8,735 nt of DNA from assembly GCA_002432795.1 (NCBI GenBank), contig DJGU01000139.1, forward strand, positions 1 through 8,735, given 5' to 3'. Origin of the DNA: Anaerolineaceae bacterium UBA5838. GTDB taxonomy: Bacteria; Chloroflexota; Anaerolineae; Anaerolineales; Anaerolineaceae. A program made the translations under genes and the position numbers. Positions within the stretch are counted from its first letter, which is position 1; the number at the start of each line of letters is the position of its first letter. A model generated the notes under the pieces. That model saw only the letters and a program-made list of their open reading frames with translations. It had not been told where the DNA came from and searched no databases. Below are positions 1-5,757 of the stretch, piece after piece.

Positions 1-12
1 TCACAAAAGAAG

Positions 13-183
13 TTCGCAATGACAGATTTACAGACTTTTGCAATGACAGTTTCTGATCGTGCCGGTCTTGCCTACCCTGGTTTTTAATCCAGGGCGACCG
101 TGCACGGGAATCGACCGAAGGTCTCCATATGACCTTTCCCGTCATAGTGAGGTACGAAGCAATCTAAACTGTTTGCATTGCGA
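13..183. repeat. Degenerate dispersed-repeat remnants
   Basis: The non-coding start of the window holds two direct copies of GCAATGACAG (16-25 and 40-49). About 120 bp on, in opposite orientation, are GTCATAGTGAGG-TACGAAGCAATCT (142-166) and GCATTGCGAC (174-183). These look like decayed pieces of the GTCATTGCGAG...CGAAGCAATCT class of short dispersed intergenic repeats, here facing each other. The family link is from memory of such repeats in other genomes. The copy count in this genome cannot be judged from one window. Confidence 0.4.
75..94. other. Small perfect hairpin
   Basis: CCCTGG (75-80) and CCAGGG (89-94) form a 6-bp perfect inverted repeat around an 8-nt T-rich loop. It is followed by another small palindrome, CCGTGCACGG (98-107), and by AAGGTC/GACCTT (118-123/131-136). 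No T-tract follows the stem, so it is not a convincing intrinsic terminator. It may simply be part of the repeat-rich non-coding region. Confidence 0.35.
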
Positions 184-238
184 CTATCCCTGGTCCAATA
201 CTTGCATAATAAGAACTGTGTTTTCTTTTTTTGGATTA

Positions 239-2344
239 GTGAAAGTATTGAACCCGGAGCGCGTTAAGGTTTGGCGAATAGCGGCGTTAAGTTTGCTTGC
301 CTTAACTTTGCTTGTCTCTGCCGCGCCGACGCCACCGGGAATTGCGAGTGATACCGACAAGCAGGCGTTGTGGGAGGCATACCAAGCGCGGTATGACCGA
401 TTTGCGTCTGTCAATAACGACGACCCAATCATAAATTTGTTCGAGCCGGTGCTGGATGAGGCCTTTATCTCCCCTGACGGAAAATCCGCAGTCCTCTGGC
501 TGGCGCTGCGCGACTACAGCGGGCGGATCCTCGCCACAGAACCCGGCATCGTCCTGGCAATCCGGAACGACGTTAGCTGGCAGGTGCTGCTCAGAGGCGA
601 CCCGGGCTGGGACGAGGTCCTTAGCCAGTTACCTGAAGGATATTTGCCAGCGGAGTTCCAATCTGCCAACGCGCAAGCTCCAGCCCCAAGCCTGCAGACC
701 ATCTGGGGTTATTACCTTCCCTATGTGGCGGGCACTGCCCACAAGCTCGAGGGATCTGTTCTGCACTTTCATAATTATCCTCCTCTTGGCTATCCAAGCT
801 GTGCCCAGGAGTTCTGCCAGTACGCCTACGACTTCACCGACGTGGGTCATTTCCCCCTGGTTGCAGCCCGGGCAGGCACGGTTGTCTCTTCGCGAGACAG
901 CTGCGCGGACGGCAATACTAGCTGCACCAATTACATTGTGCTGTATGATACCGCAAGTGGGGTGTACCAGATCTATCTTCATCTTGCTTACGCCACCGTC
1001 CCCAACCACCTCGTCCCGGGGGTGACCGTCGATAGGGGAGCTTACATCGGCGACACGGATGATACCGGCTACAGCACTTCCGAGCATGTTCACTTCATGG
1101 TGGTTCCGTCCTTTTGGTACGCTTCCGATGGCTATCCTTGGGGAAGATCAGTGGATGTGCGCTTTACAGACGTGGCGATCAATAACGGCATTCCACGCAC
1201 CTGCTATGAGGTCACAAACCTGCCCATCTATGACGGCGCGACACAGTGCATCGGAAACAGGGCAGACCCGCTGAACCCAAATAATGATTGGTTCGTCTCG
1301 GGCAATGTTGGCGCAAACCCTCCCACCGGGCAGCTCACACGCCCTGTGCCTGGCGCGGTGGTGGCAACCGGGAGCACCCCCTTGATGGATGTCACCGCCA
1401 GCACGCAGGATGACGTGCGCGTCAAAACCGCGGTGCTGCAGGGGTTGATCGGCGGAAGTTGGCGTGAGATCGCCCCGCGGGTCAGCAATCCAAGCTCTAC
1501 AGGCGTGTTTGATTGGGATGTGAACTTGTGCCAGGCGGGACCCCTGAACGGACCGCTTGAAGTTGCCCTGAAAATCTGGGATCACGAGGGCAACGTGGTT
1601 GGCTTGCTTTCCCGCCGCACGATCCAGGTGGATCACGCTTGTCCTCCGCCGGTCAGCCAGATGACAACGCCGACCACTTACGATGGCACGGCATTTAAGC
1701 TTAATTGGACAGCAACCGAGTCGGGCGTAGCTATCTCTTCTTTCCAGATCCAATGGCGCAGTGGACCTGAGGCATGGTCCACTGCTCGTCAGATGACGTA
1801 TCCTGCAGGGGCACGTGCAATGTGGTTCGTTGGAGTTCCAGGCGGAAGCTATGGCTTTCGGATGCGCGCGATTGATGCCAACGGGCAGGCGGAAGCCTGG
1901 CCGGCAGGGGATGTAGCCGAAGTGACCGTGACCACGCCCGCCACCTGTGTTGAGGATGCGGCCGAACAGGATGACAGTGCCGCCACGGCTGTGTTTATCA
2001 GCCTGGGGGTGGAACACCAGCGTGATATCTGCGGATTGGGAGATGCGGACTGGTTCAAGTTCTGGACGGGTGATCATGACCGTTATTTCATTTTTGCGCG
2101 CACAATAAATGGGGGTGCGGCGGTGCGCGTCTCGGTCTATGCTGCTGACGGCAGCACACTCCTGGGCAGCGCAACTGCGCCAGCCGTCAACAGCAGCACC
2201 AGCCTGGGTGTGATGGTCCCAAAAAATGAAATTATTTATGTTAAAGCAGAACCTGCTTTTGCAAACCTTACCGGCACCGATGTTTTGTATGGGATGAGGG
2301 TTTCTCCTGGCTATGGATATTCTCTGCCAATCATCTTGAAATAA
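239..2344 (+). CDS. Secreted M23-like metallopeptidase with Ig/FN3/PPC-like domains
   Basis: This is a predicted exported protein of 701 aa from the GTG at 239. That start puts a positively charged stretch and a hydrophobic core (IAALSLLALTLLVSAA) at the N-terminus, a standard signal peptide. The frame stays open back to 59, but the extra residues are not protein-like. There is no strong ribosome binding site, and TTG at 248 is an alternative. Residues of about 155-340 resemble the LytM/M23 zinc peptidase fold: YAYDF (Asp198), a YLHL stretch (His248) and HVH (His283, His285). The His normally four residues before the Asp is Gln194; upstream His176 or His178 might substitute. An Ig-like region (about 360-468), an FN3-like region (about 470-568) and a PPC-like region from Cys570, with the GDADWFKF signature, follow. 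The chain ends SLPIILK. The likely role is cell-wall or extracellular peptide hydrolysis or binding. The substrate is unknown, and activity is uncertain given the atypical metal site. Confidence 0.72.
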   Translation: MKVLNPERVKVWRIAALSLLALTLLVSAAPTPPGIASDTDKQALWEAYQARYDRFASVNNDDPIINLFEPVLDEAFISPDGKSAVLWLALRDYSGRILATEPGIVLAIRNDVSWQVLLRGDPGWDEVLSQLPEGYLPAEFQSANAQAPAPSLQTIWGYYLPYVAGTAHKLEGSVLHFHNYPPLGYPSCAQEFCQYAYDFTDVGHFPLVAARAGTVVSSRDSCADGNTSCTNYIVLYDTASGVYQIYLHLAYATVPNHLVPGVTVDRGAYIGDTDDTGYSTSEHVHFMVVPSFWYASDGYPWGRSVDVRFTDVAINNGIPRTCYEVTNLPIYDGATQCIGNRADPLNPNNDWFVSGNVGANPPTGQLTRPVPGAVVATGSTPLMDVTASTQDDVRVKTAVLQGLIGGSWREIAPRVSNPSSTGVFDWDVNLCQAGPLNGPLEVALKIWDHEGNVVGLLSRRTIQVDHACPPPVSQMTTPTTYDGTAFKLNWTATESGVAISSFQIQWRSGPEAWSTARQMTYPAGARAMWFVGVPGGSYGFRMRAIDANGQAEAWPAGDVAEVTVTTPATCVEDAAEQDDSAATAVFISLGVEHQRDICGLGDADWFKFWTGDHDRYFIFARTINGGAAVRVSVYAADGSTLLGSATAPAVNSSTSLGVMVPKNEIIYVKAEPAFANLTGTDVLYGMRVSPGYGYSLPIILK

Positions 2345-2350
2345 GCGCCT

Positions 2351-2370
2351 TAGAGAGAACCCTCTATTTA
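2351..2370. terminator. Weak hairpin between convergent genes
   Basis: TAGAG (2351-2355) and CTCTA (2362-2366) form a 5-bp stem with a 6-nt loop just after the stop codon of the peptidase gene, followed by a few T residues (2367-2369). It lies in the 36-bp gap between two converging genes, where a terminator is expected. The stem is short and A/T-rich, so support is weak. Confidence 0.25.
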
Positions 2371-2380
2371 GATGACGTTC

Positions 2381-2773
2381 TTAAGCTGAGGGAATGAATT
2401 TCACCTCATGGCTCATTTTTGCTACTTTGCTGATGGTTTCGTGGATTGAGCAGTACTTTCCAGCCAGGTCTACAGAGCGCAGGAATTGTTGTTCGTTTAC
2501 CTCACCCGTGACGATTAATTCCAGGTTTACCCATTCGAGGGTTGTTGGCACTTCTTTGCGGTTCTCCCCAGTAACAATGATCTCTATGGAAGGGATTTTC
2601 TCTTTTCTCTTTTCCAGGATTTCGATCAGCGTGTAGTAAAAACATGAGCTCAGGGCTCCCAATATAAAGTCATAAGGGAAAAGTTCGCCTGGATTGGGCC
2701 CGATTCCAACGACAGCGCGGTCAGTTTCAAGAGTGTTTTTTTCCGGTGTATAGTTAGTTTTAATTTTTAGCAT
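2381..2773 (-). CDS. OsmC/Ohr family protein
   Basis: This is a 130-aa protein of the OsmC/Ohr superfamily, whose members are thiol-dependent peroxidases that reduce organic hydroperoxides or handle oxidative stress in the cytoplasm. The two reactive cysteines expected for the fold are visible: Cys44 in GALSSCFYYTL, at the start of the long central helix, and Cys108 in GKYCSIHETIS. The length and the spacing between them fit the family. The ATG at 2773 is chosen because AGGAG lies 8 nt upstream and an extended -10 promoter precedes it; in-frame codons further upstream would sit inside that promoter. The sequence looks closer to the YhfA-like branch than to true Ohr, so peroxidase activity and substrate are uncertain. 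It is transcribed divergently from the 2H-phosphoesterase gene and converges on the secreted peptidase gene. Confidence 0.85.
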   Translation of the reverse strand: MLKIKTNYTPEKNTLETDRAVVGIGPNPGELFPYDFILGALSSCFYYTLIEILEKRKEKIPSIEIIVTGENRKEVPTTLEWVNLELIVTGEVNEQQFLRSVDLAGKYCSIHETISKVAKMSHEVKFIPSA

Positions 2774-2809
2774 AATGTGAACTCCTAATTCATTGGGTCT
2801 TTTCAAAGG

Positions 2810-2838
2810 ATTATAGCATTCCGACACACTCCAAATCA
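2810..2838 (-). promoter_or_regulatory. Promoter of the OsmC-like gene (extended -10)
   Basis: Read on the minus strand, a perfect TATAAT (2810-2815) is preceded by TG one base upstream (2817-2818), making an extended -10. A weak -35 TGATTT (2833-2838) sits 17 bp away. Transcription would begin near 2803, giving a leader of about 30 nt that contains the AGGAG site. Confidence 0.65.
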
Positions 2839-2848
2839 TTACTGTATA

Positions 2849-2859
2849 TTCCTGAGGAA
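2849..2859. promoter_or_regulatory. Palindrome in divergent promoter region
   Basis: TTCCT-G-AGGAA is an 11-bp inverted repeat with a single central base. It lies between the OsmC-gene promoter and the start of the 2H-phosphoesterase gene, directly after TGTATATT, a possible -10 for the rightward gene. It could be an operator shared by the divergent pair. It is short enough to be chance. Confidence 0.25.
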
Positions 2860-2900
2860 GCCAGGGGACTCCGATGGTAAAATGGTGTTCAGGAGGAAGC

Positions 2901-3470
2901 ATGCAGGCAGTCTTTTCGTTATTACCGGAGCCCTACAACACCCAGGTCGAGCAGATTTGGGATTTACTTAAAGACGACTTTGGATTGAGTTATGTTCACA
3001 TCACCCCTATCCCGCATATCACCTGGCAGTTGGGTGAAGGTTATCAGGAAGAAAAAGTCATTTCCATTTTGCATGAGCTTACTACAAAGCAGGAGCCCTT
3101 CGAAGTCTGCACCCAAGGACTTAATCACTTCAGCAGCACTTCACCCATCCTTTTCATTGAAGTTAGCAAATCGCCCAGACTATTGGAATTACACGCAGCG
3201 ATTTGGCAGCAGTTATTACCCCTTACTCTTGATCCTTCTCCGCTTTATTCCCCCGAAAGCTGGCACCCGCACATCACCCTGGCGGGGGAAGACCTTAGCT
3301 GGGAAATGCTGGATGAGGTAACTGCACACCTCCAACAACAAAACCTGGAATGGCGCTTTGTTCTGGATAATTTGGCGATCGCATGTCAGCACGCGGACGG
3401 CAAAGCACAGGTGGAGCACATTTTCCGCTTTGGCAAAGGGCTGACTGAGTCCTTTGACTGCAGCCTGTAA
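2901..3470 (+). CDS. 2H phosphoesterase / 2'-5' RNA ligase family protein
   Basis: This is a 189-aa protein of the 2H phosphoesterase superfamily (the LigT / 2'-5' RNA ligase-like fold). It carries both signature H-x-T motifs: PHIT with His39/Thr41 and HPHIT with His124/Thr126. In this family the two motifs line the active site and act on 2',3'-cyclic or 2'-5' phosphodiester bonds of RNA or small nucleotides. A further HIT (33-35) sits just before the first motif, so the local sequence reads HITPIPHIT. The ATG at 2901 is preferred over the one at 2874 because AGGAGG (2891-2896) lies 4 nt before it. The gene is divergent from the OsmC-like gene and convergent with the DUF368 gene, so it is probably monocistronic. 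The physiological substrate cannot be read from sequence, and the protein looks cytoplasmic. Confidence 0.82.
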   Translation: MQAVFSLLPEPYNTQVEQIWDLLKDDFGLSYVHITPIPHITWQLGEGYQEEKVISILHELTTKQEPFEVCTQGLNHFSSTSPILFIEVSKSPRLLELHAAIWQQLLPLTLDPSPLYSPESWHPHITLAGEDLSWEMLDEVTAHLQQQNLEWRFVLDNLAIACQHADGKAQVEHIFRFGKGLTESFDCSL

Positions 3471-3525
3471 GTTCGTTGATTACAGAATTATTATCACTAT
3501 TACTTGATTGCCAGCCACTAAAAGC

Positions 3526-4398
3526 CTAAAACAGCGACTCGTGCGGGTGTTTTTCGTCCAGTTTCGCCAGCCCAAAGGAAGCAGCAGCACCTACCACAAA
3601 GAGCAAAGCGCATGCAAGGATGACGCCAATGCCGCTTACACCCGATGGAATAATGGCAGCGGTGGAGCCGATCACAATCCCAATAATGATGTGATACATC
3701 AGTGTGTGGTGTTTGCGGAAGAGCCAGCTAACCACGCGCGCGAAGAGGAAAATCACCAACACGACCCCCAGGATCAGCGGCAGGATTACGCCCAGGTCGA
3801 GGTTTTTGATGCCGTTTGCCATCGGCTGGTAAAGACCGAGATAAAGCAGGAAGTTCGAAGGGCTCATCCCCGGCACGACTAACCCAAGCCCAGTCAGCGC
3901 CCCGCTGAGCACCCAACCCCAGAAACTGGGTTCCATCGTGACGGAACGGATGGTTTTCATCCAGGTCATAAAGAAGTAAATCCCAACTGCAAACACAGCC
4001 AACAGCAGCCAATGCCAGTTCTTACGCCCCTGCTCGCTGGCTGTTCTAAGCAGAGAGGGGATGGTGCCGCTTATAAAGCCAATAAAAAGCCAGGTGAATT
4101 GGGCAGCGAAATTATCGAAGGCAAAATCGATGACAGCCGAAAACGCGATCACGCCAATCACTCCGCCAATGCCAACGGGCAAAAAGTAGCGCAGGTTGGG
4201 CATAAATTTCTTGCGGATGTCCGCCAGCCAGCGCACGAGCGGTTCGTAGATGCCAAACACCACCATGAGCACACCGCCGGAAAGCCCGGGAGTGATAGCG
4301 CCGATACCGGCCAGGATGCCTTTCACAAAACGAATGATCCAGGCGATTGGGGTATCGTTGCGGGTTTGTGGTGTTTGGATGCTTTCAGTTGAGTTCAT
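3526..4398 (-). CDS. DUF368 (PopT-type) polyprenyl-phosphate translocase
   Basis: This is a 290-aa polytopic membrane protein of the DUF368 family. Members (PopT) were recently shown to return undecaprenyl phosphate, the lipid carrier for cell-envelope glycans, across the cytoplasmic membrane. The family hallmarks are visible: PGLSGG at 37-42 followed by GIY (49-51), and a related second half with PGMSPSN at 176-182 followed by GLY (188-190). This is consistent with an internal duplication. Roughly eight hydrophobic segments are present, and the length is typical. The ATG at 4398 is the only good start; its ribosome binding site is weak. It lies downstream of, and on the same strand as, the PadR gene but 218 bp away, with a possible terminator and its own promoter between, so it is probably a separate unit. 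The family call is strong. Transport of undecaprenyl phosphate here is by homology. Confidence 0.88.
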   Translation of the reverse strand: MNSTESIQTPQTRNDTPIAWIIRFVKGILAGIGAITPGLSGGVLMVVFGIYEPLVRWLADIRKKFMPNLRYFLPVGIGGVIGVIAFSAVIDFAFDNFAAQFTWLFIGFISGTIPSLLRTASEQGRKNWHWLLLAVFAVGIYFFMTWMKTIRSVTMEPSFWGWVLSGALTGLGLVVPGMSPSNFLLYLGLYQPMANGIKNLDLGVILPLILGVVLVIFLFARVVSWLFRKHHTLMYHIIIGIVIGSTAAIIPSGVSGIGVILACALLFVVGAAASFGLAKLDEKHPHESLF

Positions 4399-4432
4399 CA
4401 GTTAGCAGCTTTCTGTTTTAGAGTCGGCTTCC

Positions 4433-4462
4433 ATTCTACAACAAATGCCCAAATTGCGTGAA
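4433..4462 (-). promoter_or_regulatory. Possible promoter of the DUF368 gene
   Basis: On the minus strand, TTCACG (4457-4462) and TAGAAT (4433-4438) are separated by 18 bp and match the -35/-10 consensus at 4 and 5 of 6 positions. The predicted transcription start leaves a leader of about 27 nt before the ATG at 4398. The -35 box overlaps the end of the hairpin described next to it. Confidence 0.35.
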
Positions 4463-4480
4463 AACCCTTAAAAAAGGGGT
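4461..4480 (-). terminator. Possible intrinsic terminator of the cupin-PadR operon
   Basis: On the minus strand, CCCTT-TTTT-AAGGG is followed by TTTT. It forms a 5-bp stem (6 bp with one bulged C) with a 4-nt loop and a short T-run. It lies about 140 nt after the PadR stop codon and before the DUF368 gene on the same strand, which is the right place to end the cupin-PadR transcript. The short stem and T-run make it a weak candidate. Confidence 0.35.
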
Positions 4481-4616
4481 AAGGCTATCAGAATAGCGCA
4501 TGAGAGCATTTTTCAGTCTTTGGCGCAAGGCGATGAGAAAAGTTTAGGACAGATCTGCAAATTCGTTGACGCAAGGATCAAAGGTGCAGGTGTGGCAAAT
4601 GTGGGTAGATCTGCTT

Positions 4617-5165
4617 TCAACCGAGTTTGATCAGCCATTTCTCCAGGTCGTCCAACCAACGCAGGCTGGCTTCATCCCGAAACAAGCGGTACGAGTGAAC
4701 GATCCAATCATCCAGCTCCGACTCTTGCTGCGGGGCTGCTTGTTCAGCGAGGCTGGTGTGCCAGTGCCGGCAGATTTCACGCTGGGCTCTTAGCAGCGTA
4801 AGCGCGCGTTCGAGCGAGTACTTGCGGGCAATGATCAGCTTCGCCAAAAATTCCTGGCGGATGTCGCGTGCCCTGGTGACGGGTGAGTCGATCCAGGCGT
4901 TGAGGGCTTCTCTGCCGGCAGAAGTTAATCGGAAGTAGCGGCGCGAAGGATTGGCCTCGGGGTGATCGGGGGCATCCTCAAGCAGACCGGCTTCCTTCAA
5001 TTTCTCCAGTTTGGCGTAAAGCAGACCCTGTTTAAGAGTCCAGATTTTTTTGATGCCAGGCATGGAGGCAATCCGCTGATGGATTTCGTATCCGTGCATG
5101 GGTTTTTCGTCTAACAGTGCAAGGATGACGTGATCGGTAGCAATTGGGGAAGCGGGGCGCGGCAT
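4617..5165 (-). CDS. PadR family transcriptional regulator
   Basis: This is a 182-aa PadR-type regulator. The N-terminal winged helix shows the family pattern ILALLDEKPMHGYEI (HGYEI at 24-28), then GLLYAKLEKLKEAGLL (about 47-62) and RRYFRLTSAGREAL (about 75-88), which form the recognition helix and wing. Residues of about 95-180 are helical, like the C-terminal dimerisation domain of PadR subfamily 1. These proteins usually repress their own operon and a nearby stress or transport gene, and release DNA on binding a small aromatic or drug-like ligand. The start is set by AGGAG 8 nt before the ATG at 5165. The cupin gene ends 28 nt upstream on the same strand, so the two are very likely cotranscribed. 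The ligand is unknown. Confidence 0.9.
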   Translation of the reverse strand: MPRPASPIATDHVILALLDEKPMHGYEIHQRIASMPGIKKIWTLKQGLLYAKLEKLKEAGLLEDAPDHPEANPSRRYFRLTSAGREALNAWIDSPVTRARDIRQEFLAKLIIARKYSLERALTLLRAQREICRHWHTSLAEQAAPQQESELDDWIVHSYRLFRDEASLRWLDDLEKWLIKLG

Positions 5166-5193
5166 TTTTACAACTCCTTGTGAAGCGTGCCGA

Positions 5194-5544
5194 TCAGAGG
5201 AGGGTGGTTACATCTTCCCTCTTGGGCACCAGGCAGATGAACTCGAAGGGTTCATCAGTGATGTTAACGTAATAATGGGGCAGGTCAGCAGGGATGAAGA
5301 CGATATCACCCGCGCTTACTTCGAAGATTTCCTCGCCCAGGCGCACACGGGCTTTGCCCCGCAGCACATACTGCTCATGCTCGACCTTATTGGTGTGCAG
5401 CGGCATGCTTCCCCCGGGCTGGATGCTGAACTTACGCATGGCGAAATTGGGTGCTTCTTCTGAAGATATCAGGATTGCTTTGCTTACGCCGGTTGCGTTT
5501 GGAACTGGTTCGATTGGGATGTCCTGGATGTGTTTGACGCTCAT
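5194..5544 (-). CDS. Cupin domain protein
   Basis: This is a 116-aa single-domain cupin (cupin_2 type), a small beta-barrel protein, probably cytoplasmic. Motif 1 reads PGGSMPLHTNKVEHEQYVLRG, with likely metal ligands His50, His56 and Glu57 or Gln58. Motif 2 reads AGDIVFIPADLPHYYVN, with His90 as the last ligand. The layout resembles small metal-binding cupins of the TM1459 kind, which may be dioxygenases, isomerases or simply ligand binders. The ATG at 5544 has AAGGAG 5 nt upstream. It is the first gene of a two-gene operon with the PadR regulator, so it is a plausible effector or sensor protein of that regulon. It is divergent from the FadR-like gene. The substrate cannot be inferred. Confidence 0.88.
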   Translation of the reverse strand: MSVKHIQDIPIEPVPNATGVSKAILISSEEAPNFAMRKFSIQPGGSMPLHTNKVEHEQYVLRGKARVRLGEEIFEVSAGDIVFIPADLPHYYVNITDEPFEFICLVPKREDVTTLL

Positions 5545-5565
5545 AGTTTCTCCTTGAATACGATA

Positions 5566-5595
5566 ATTTTACCAGTCACTGGCAAGATGGACCAA
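5566..5595 (-). promoter_or_regulatory. Promoter of the cupin-PadR operon
   Basis: On the minus strand, TTGGTC (5590-5595) and TAAAAT (5566-5571) are spaced by 18 bp, and TG sits one base before the -10 (5573-5574), giving an extended -10. The leader to the cupin ATG is short, about 15 nt, and contains AAGGAG. Confidence 0.5.
5572..5582. promoter_or_regulatory. Candidate operator in the cupin promoter spacer
   Basis: CCAGT-C-ACTGG is a perfect 11-bp palindrome placed between the -35 and -10 boxes of the cupin-PadR promoter, abutting the -10. A protein bound here would block RNA polymerase, so it is a good candidate for autorepression by the PadR product. It is shorter than known PadR sites and does not show their typical ATGTAT...ATACAT form. 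FadR-type binding is an alternative, since ACTGGTAA also occurs in the FadR-like site. Confidence 0.4.
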
Positions 5596-5611
5596 CATAG
5601 TACCTTGTTTG

Positions 5612-5660
5612 CATGGGTGCCCACCCGTTCGGGAGGGGTTTACTCCTCCCGCTCCACCGG
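5612..5660. repeat. Cluster of G+C-rich stem-loops
   Basis: Three inverted repeats are packed into about 50 bp between the divergent cupin and FadR-like genes: GGGTG/CACCC (5615-5619/5622-5626), CCCG/CGGG (5624-5627/5630-5633) and CGGGAGG/CCTCCCG (5630-5636/5645-5651, 8-nt loop GGTTTACT). They lie outside both predicted transcripts. This may be a REP-like dispersed element or a decayed one. The base composition is clearly richer in G+C than the flanks. Confidence 0.4.
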
Positions 5661-5682
5661 GTCAGATTTTAGCAATCTCTTC

Positions 5683-5711
5683 TTTACAGAACTAAGAAAT
5701 TGTTATAGAAT
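5683..5711 (+). promoter_or_regulatory. Promoter of the FadR-like/GlpD/AGPS-like operon
   Basis: TTTACA (5683-5688) and TAGAAT (5706-5711) are separated by exactly 17 bp, each one base from the sigma-70-type consensus. Transcription should start near 5718, upstream of the chosen start of the regulator. This supports a start close to 5746-5758 rather than the in-frame ATG at 5530. Confidence 0.65.
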
Positions 5712-5717
5712 TCTCTT

Positions 5718-5734
5718 AACTGGTAAGACCTCTA
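5718..5734 (+). promoter_or_regulatory. Candidate FadR-type operator
   Basis: AACTGGTAAGACCTCTA matches the E. coli FadR operator pattern (AACTGGTCNGACC...), including GGT-N3-ACC about a central base, the GT-N-AC signature of GntR-family sites. It starts at the predicted transcription start of the gene that encodes the FadR-like regulator, so binding would be expected to repress the whole operon. The operator form is seen in sequence. Binding by this protein is inferred from the conserved recognition residues. Confidence 0.6.
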
Positions 5735-5757
5735 ACCACTTATCAATGGAGATGCTC

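Noticed and set aside
205..210. CATAAT as a -10 box for the secreted peptidase gene
   Set aside because: No -35 element lies at an acceptable distance and there is no clear ribosome binding site to support the arrangement.
59..238. N-terminal extension of the secreted peptidase from a GTG at 59
   Set aside because: The 60 extra residues are not protein-like, overlap repeat-like DNA, and would bury the signal peptide in the middle of the chain.
629..1093. 154-codon open frame on the minus strand
   Set aside because: It is fully antisense to the M23-like domain and has no family signature.
1148..2077. 309-codon open frame on the minus strand
   Set aside because: It is antisense to the domains of the secreted protein, has a low-complexity mix of residues with no recognisable domain, and no ribosome binding site. 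It is a composition shadow.
3508..3882. 124-codon open frame on the plus strand
   Set aside because: It is antisense to the DUF368 gene, whose membrane helices and motifs are clear. The translation is hydrophilic and rich in His, Asp and Gln, as expected from a reverse-strand reading of a membrane protein.
4012..4392. 126-codon open frame on the plus strand
   Set aside because: It is antisense to the N-terminal half of the DUF368 gene with no motif or start signal.
4551..4614. Two copies of AGATCTGC between the PadR and DUF368 genes as a direct repeat
   Set aside because: Only 8 bp with no further similarity around them; likely chance.
5530..5757. Upstream in-frame extension of the FadR-like regulator
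   Set aside because: It overlaps the cupin gene start, the G+C-rich hairpins and the TTTACA-17-TAGAAT promoter. FadR homologues begin close to the downstream start.
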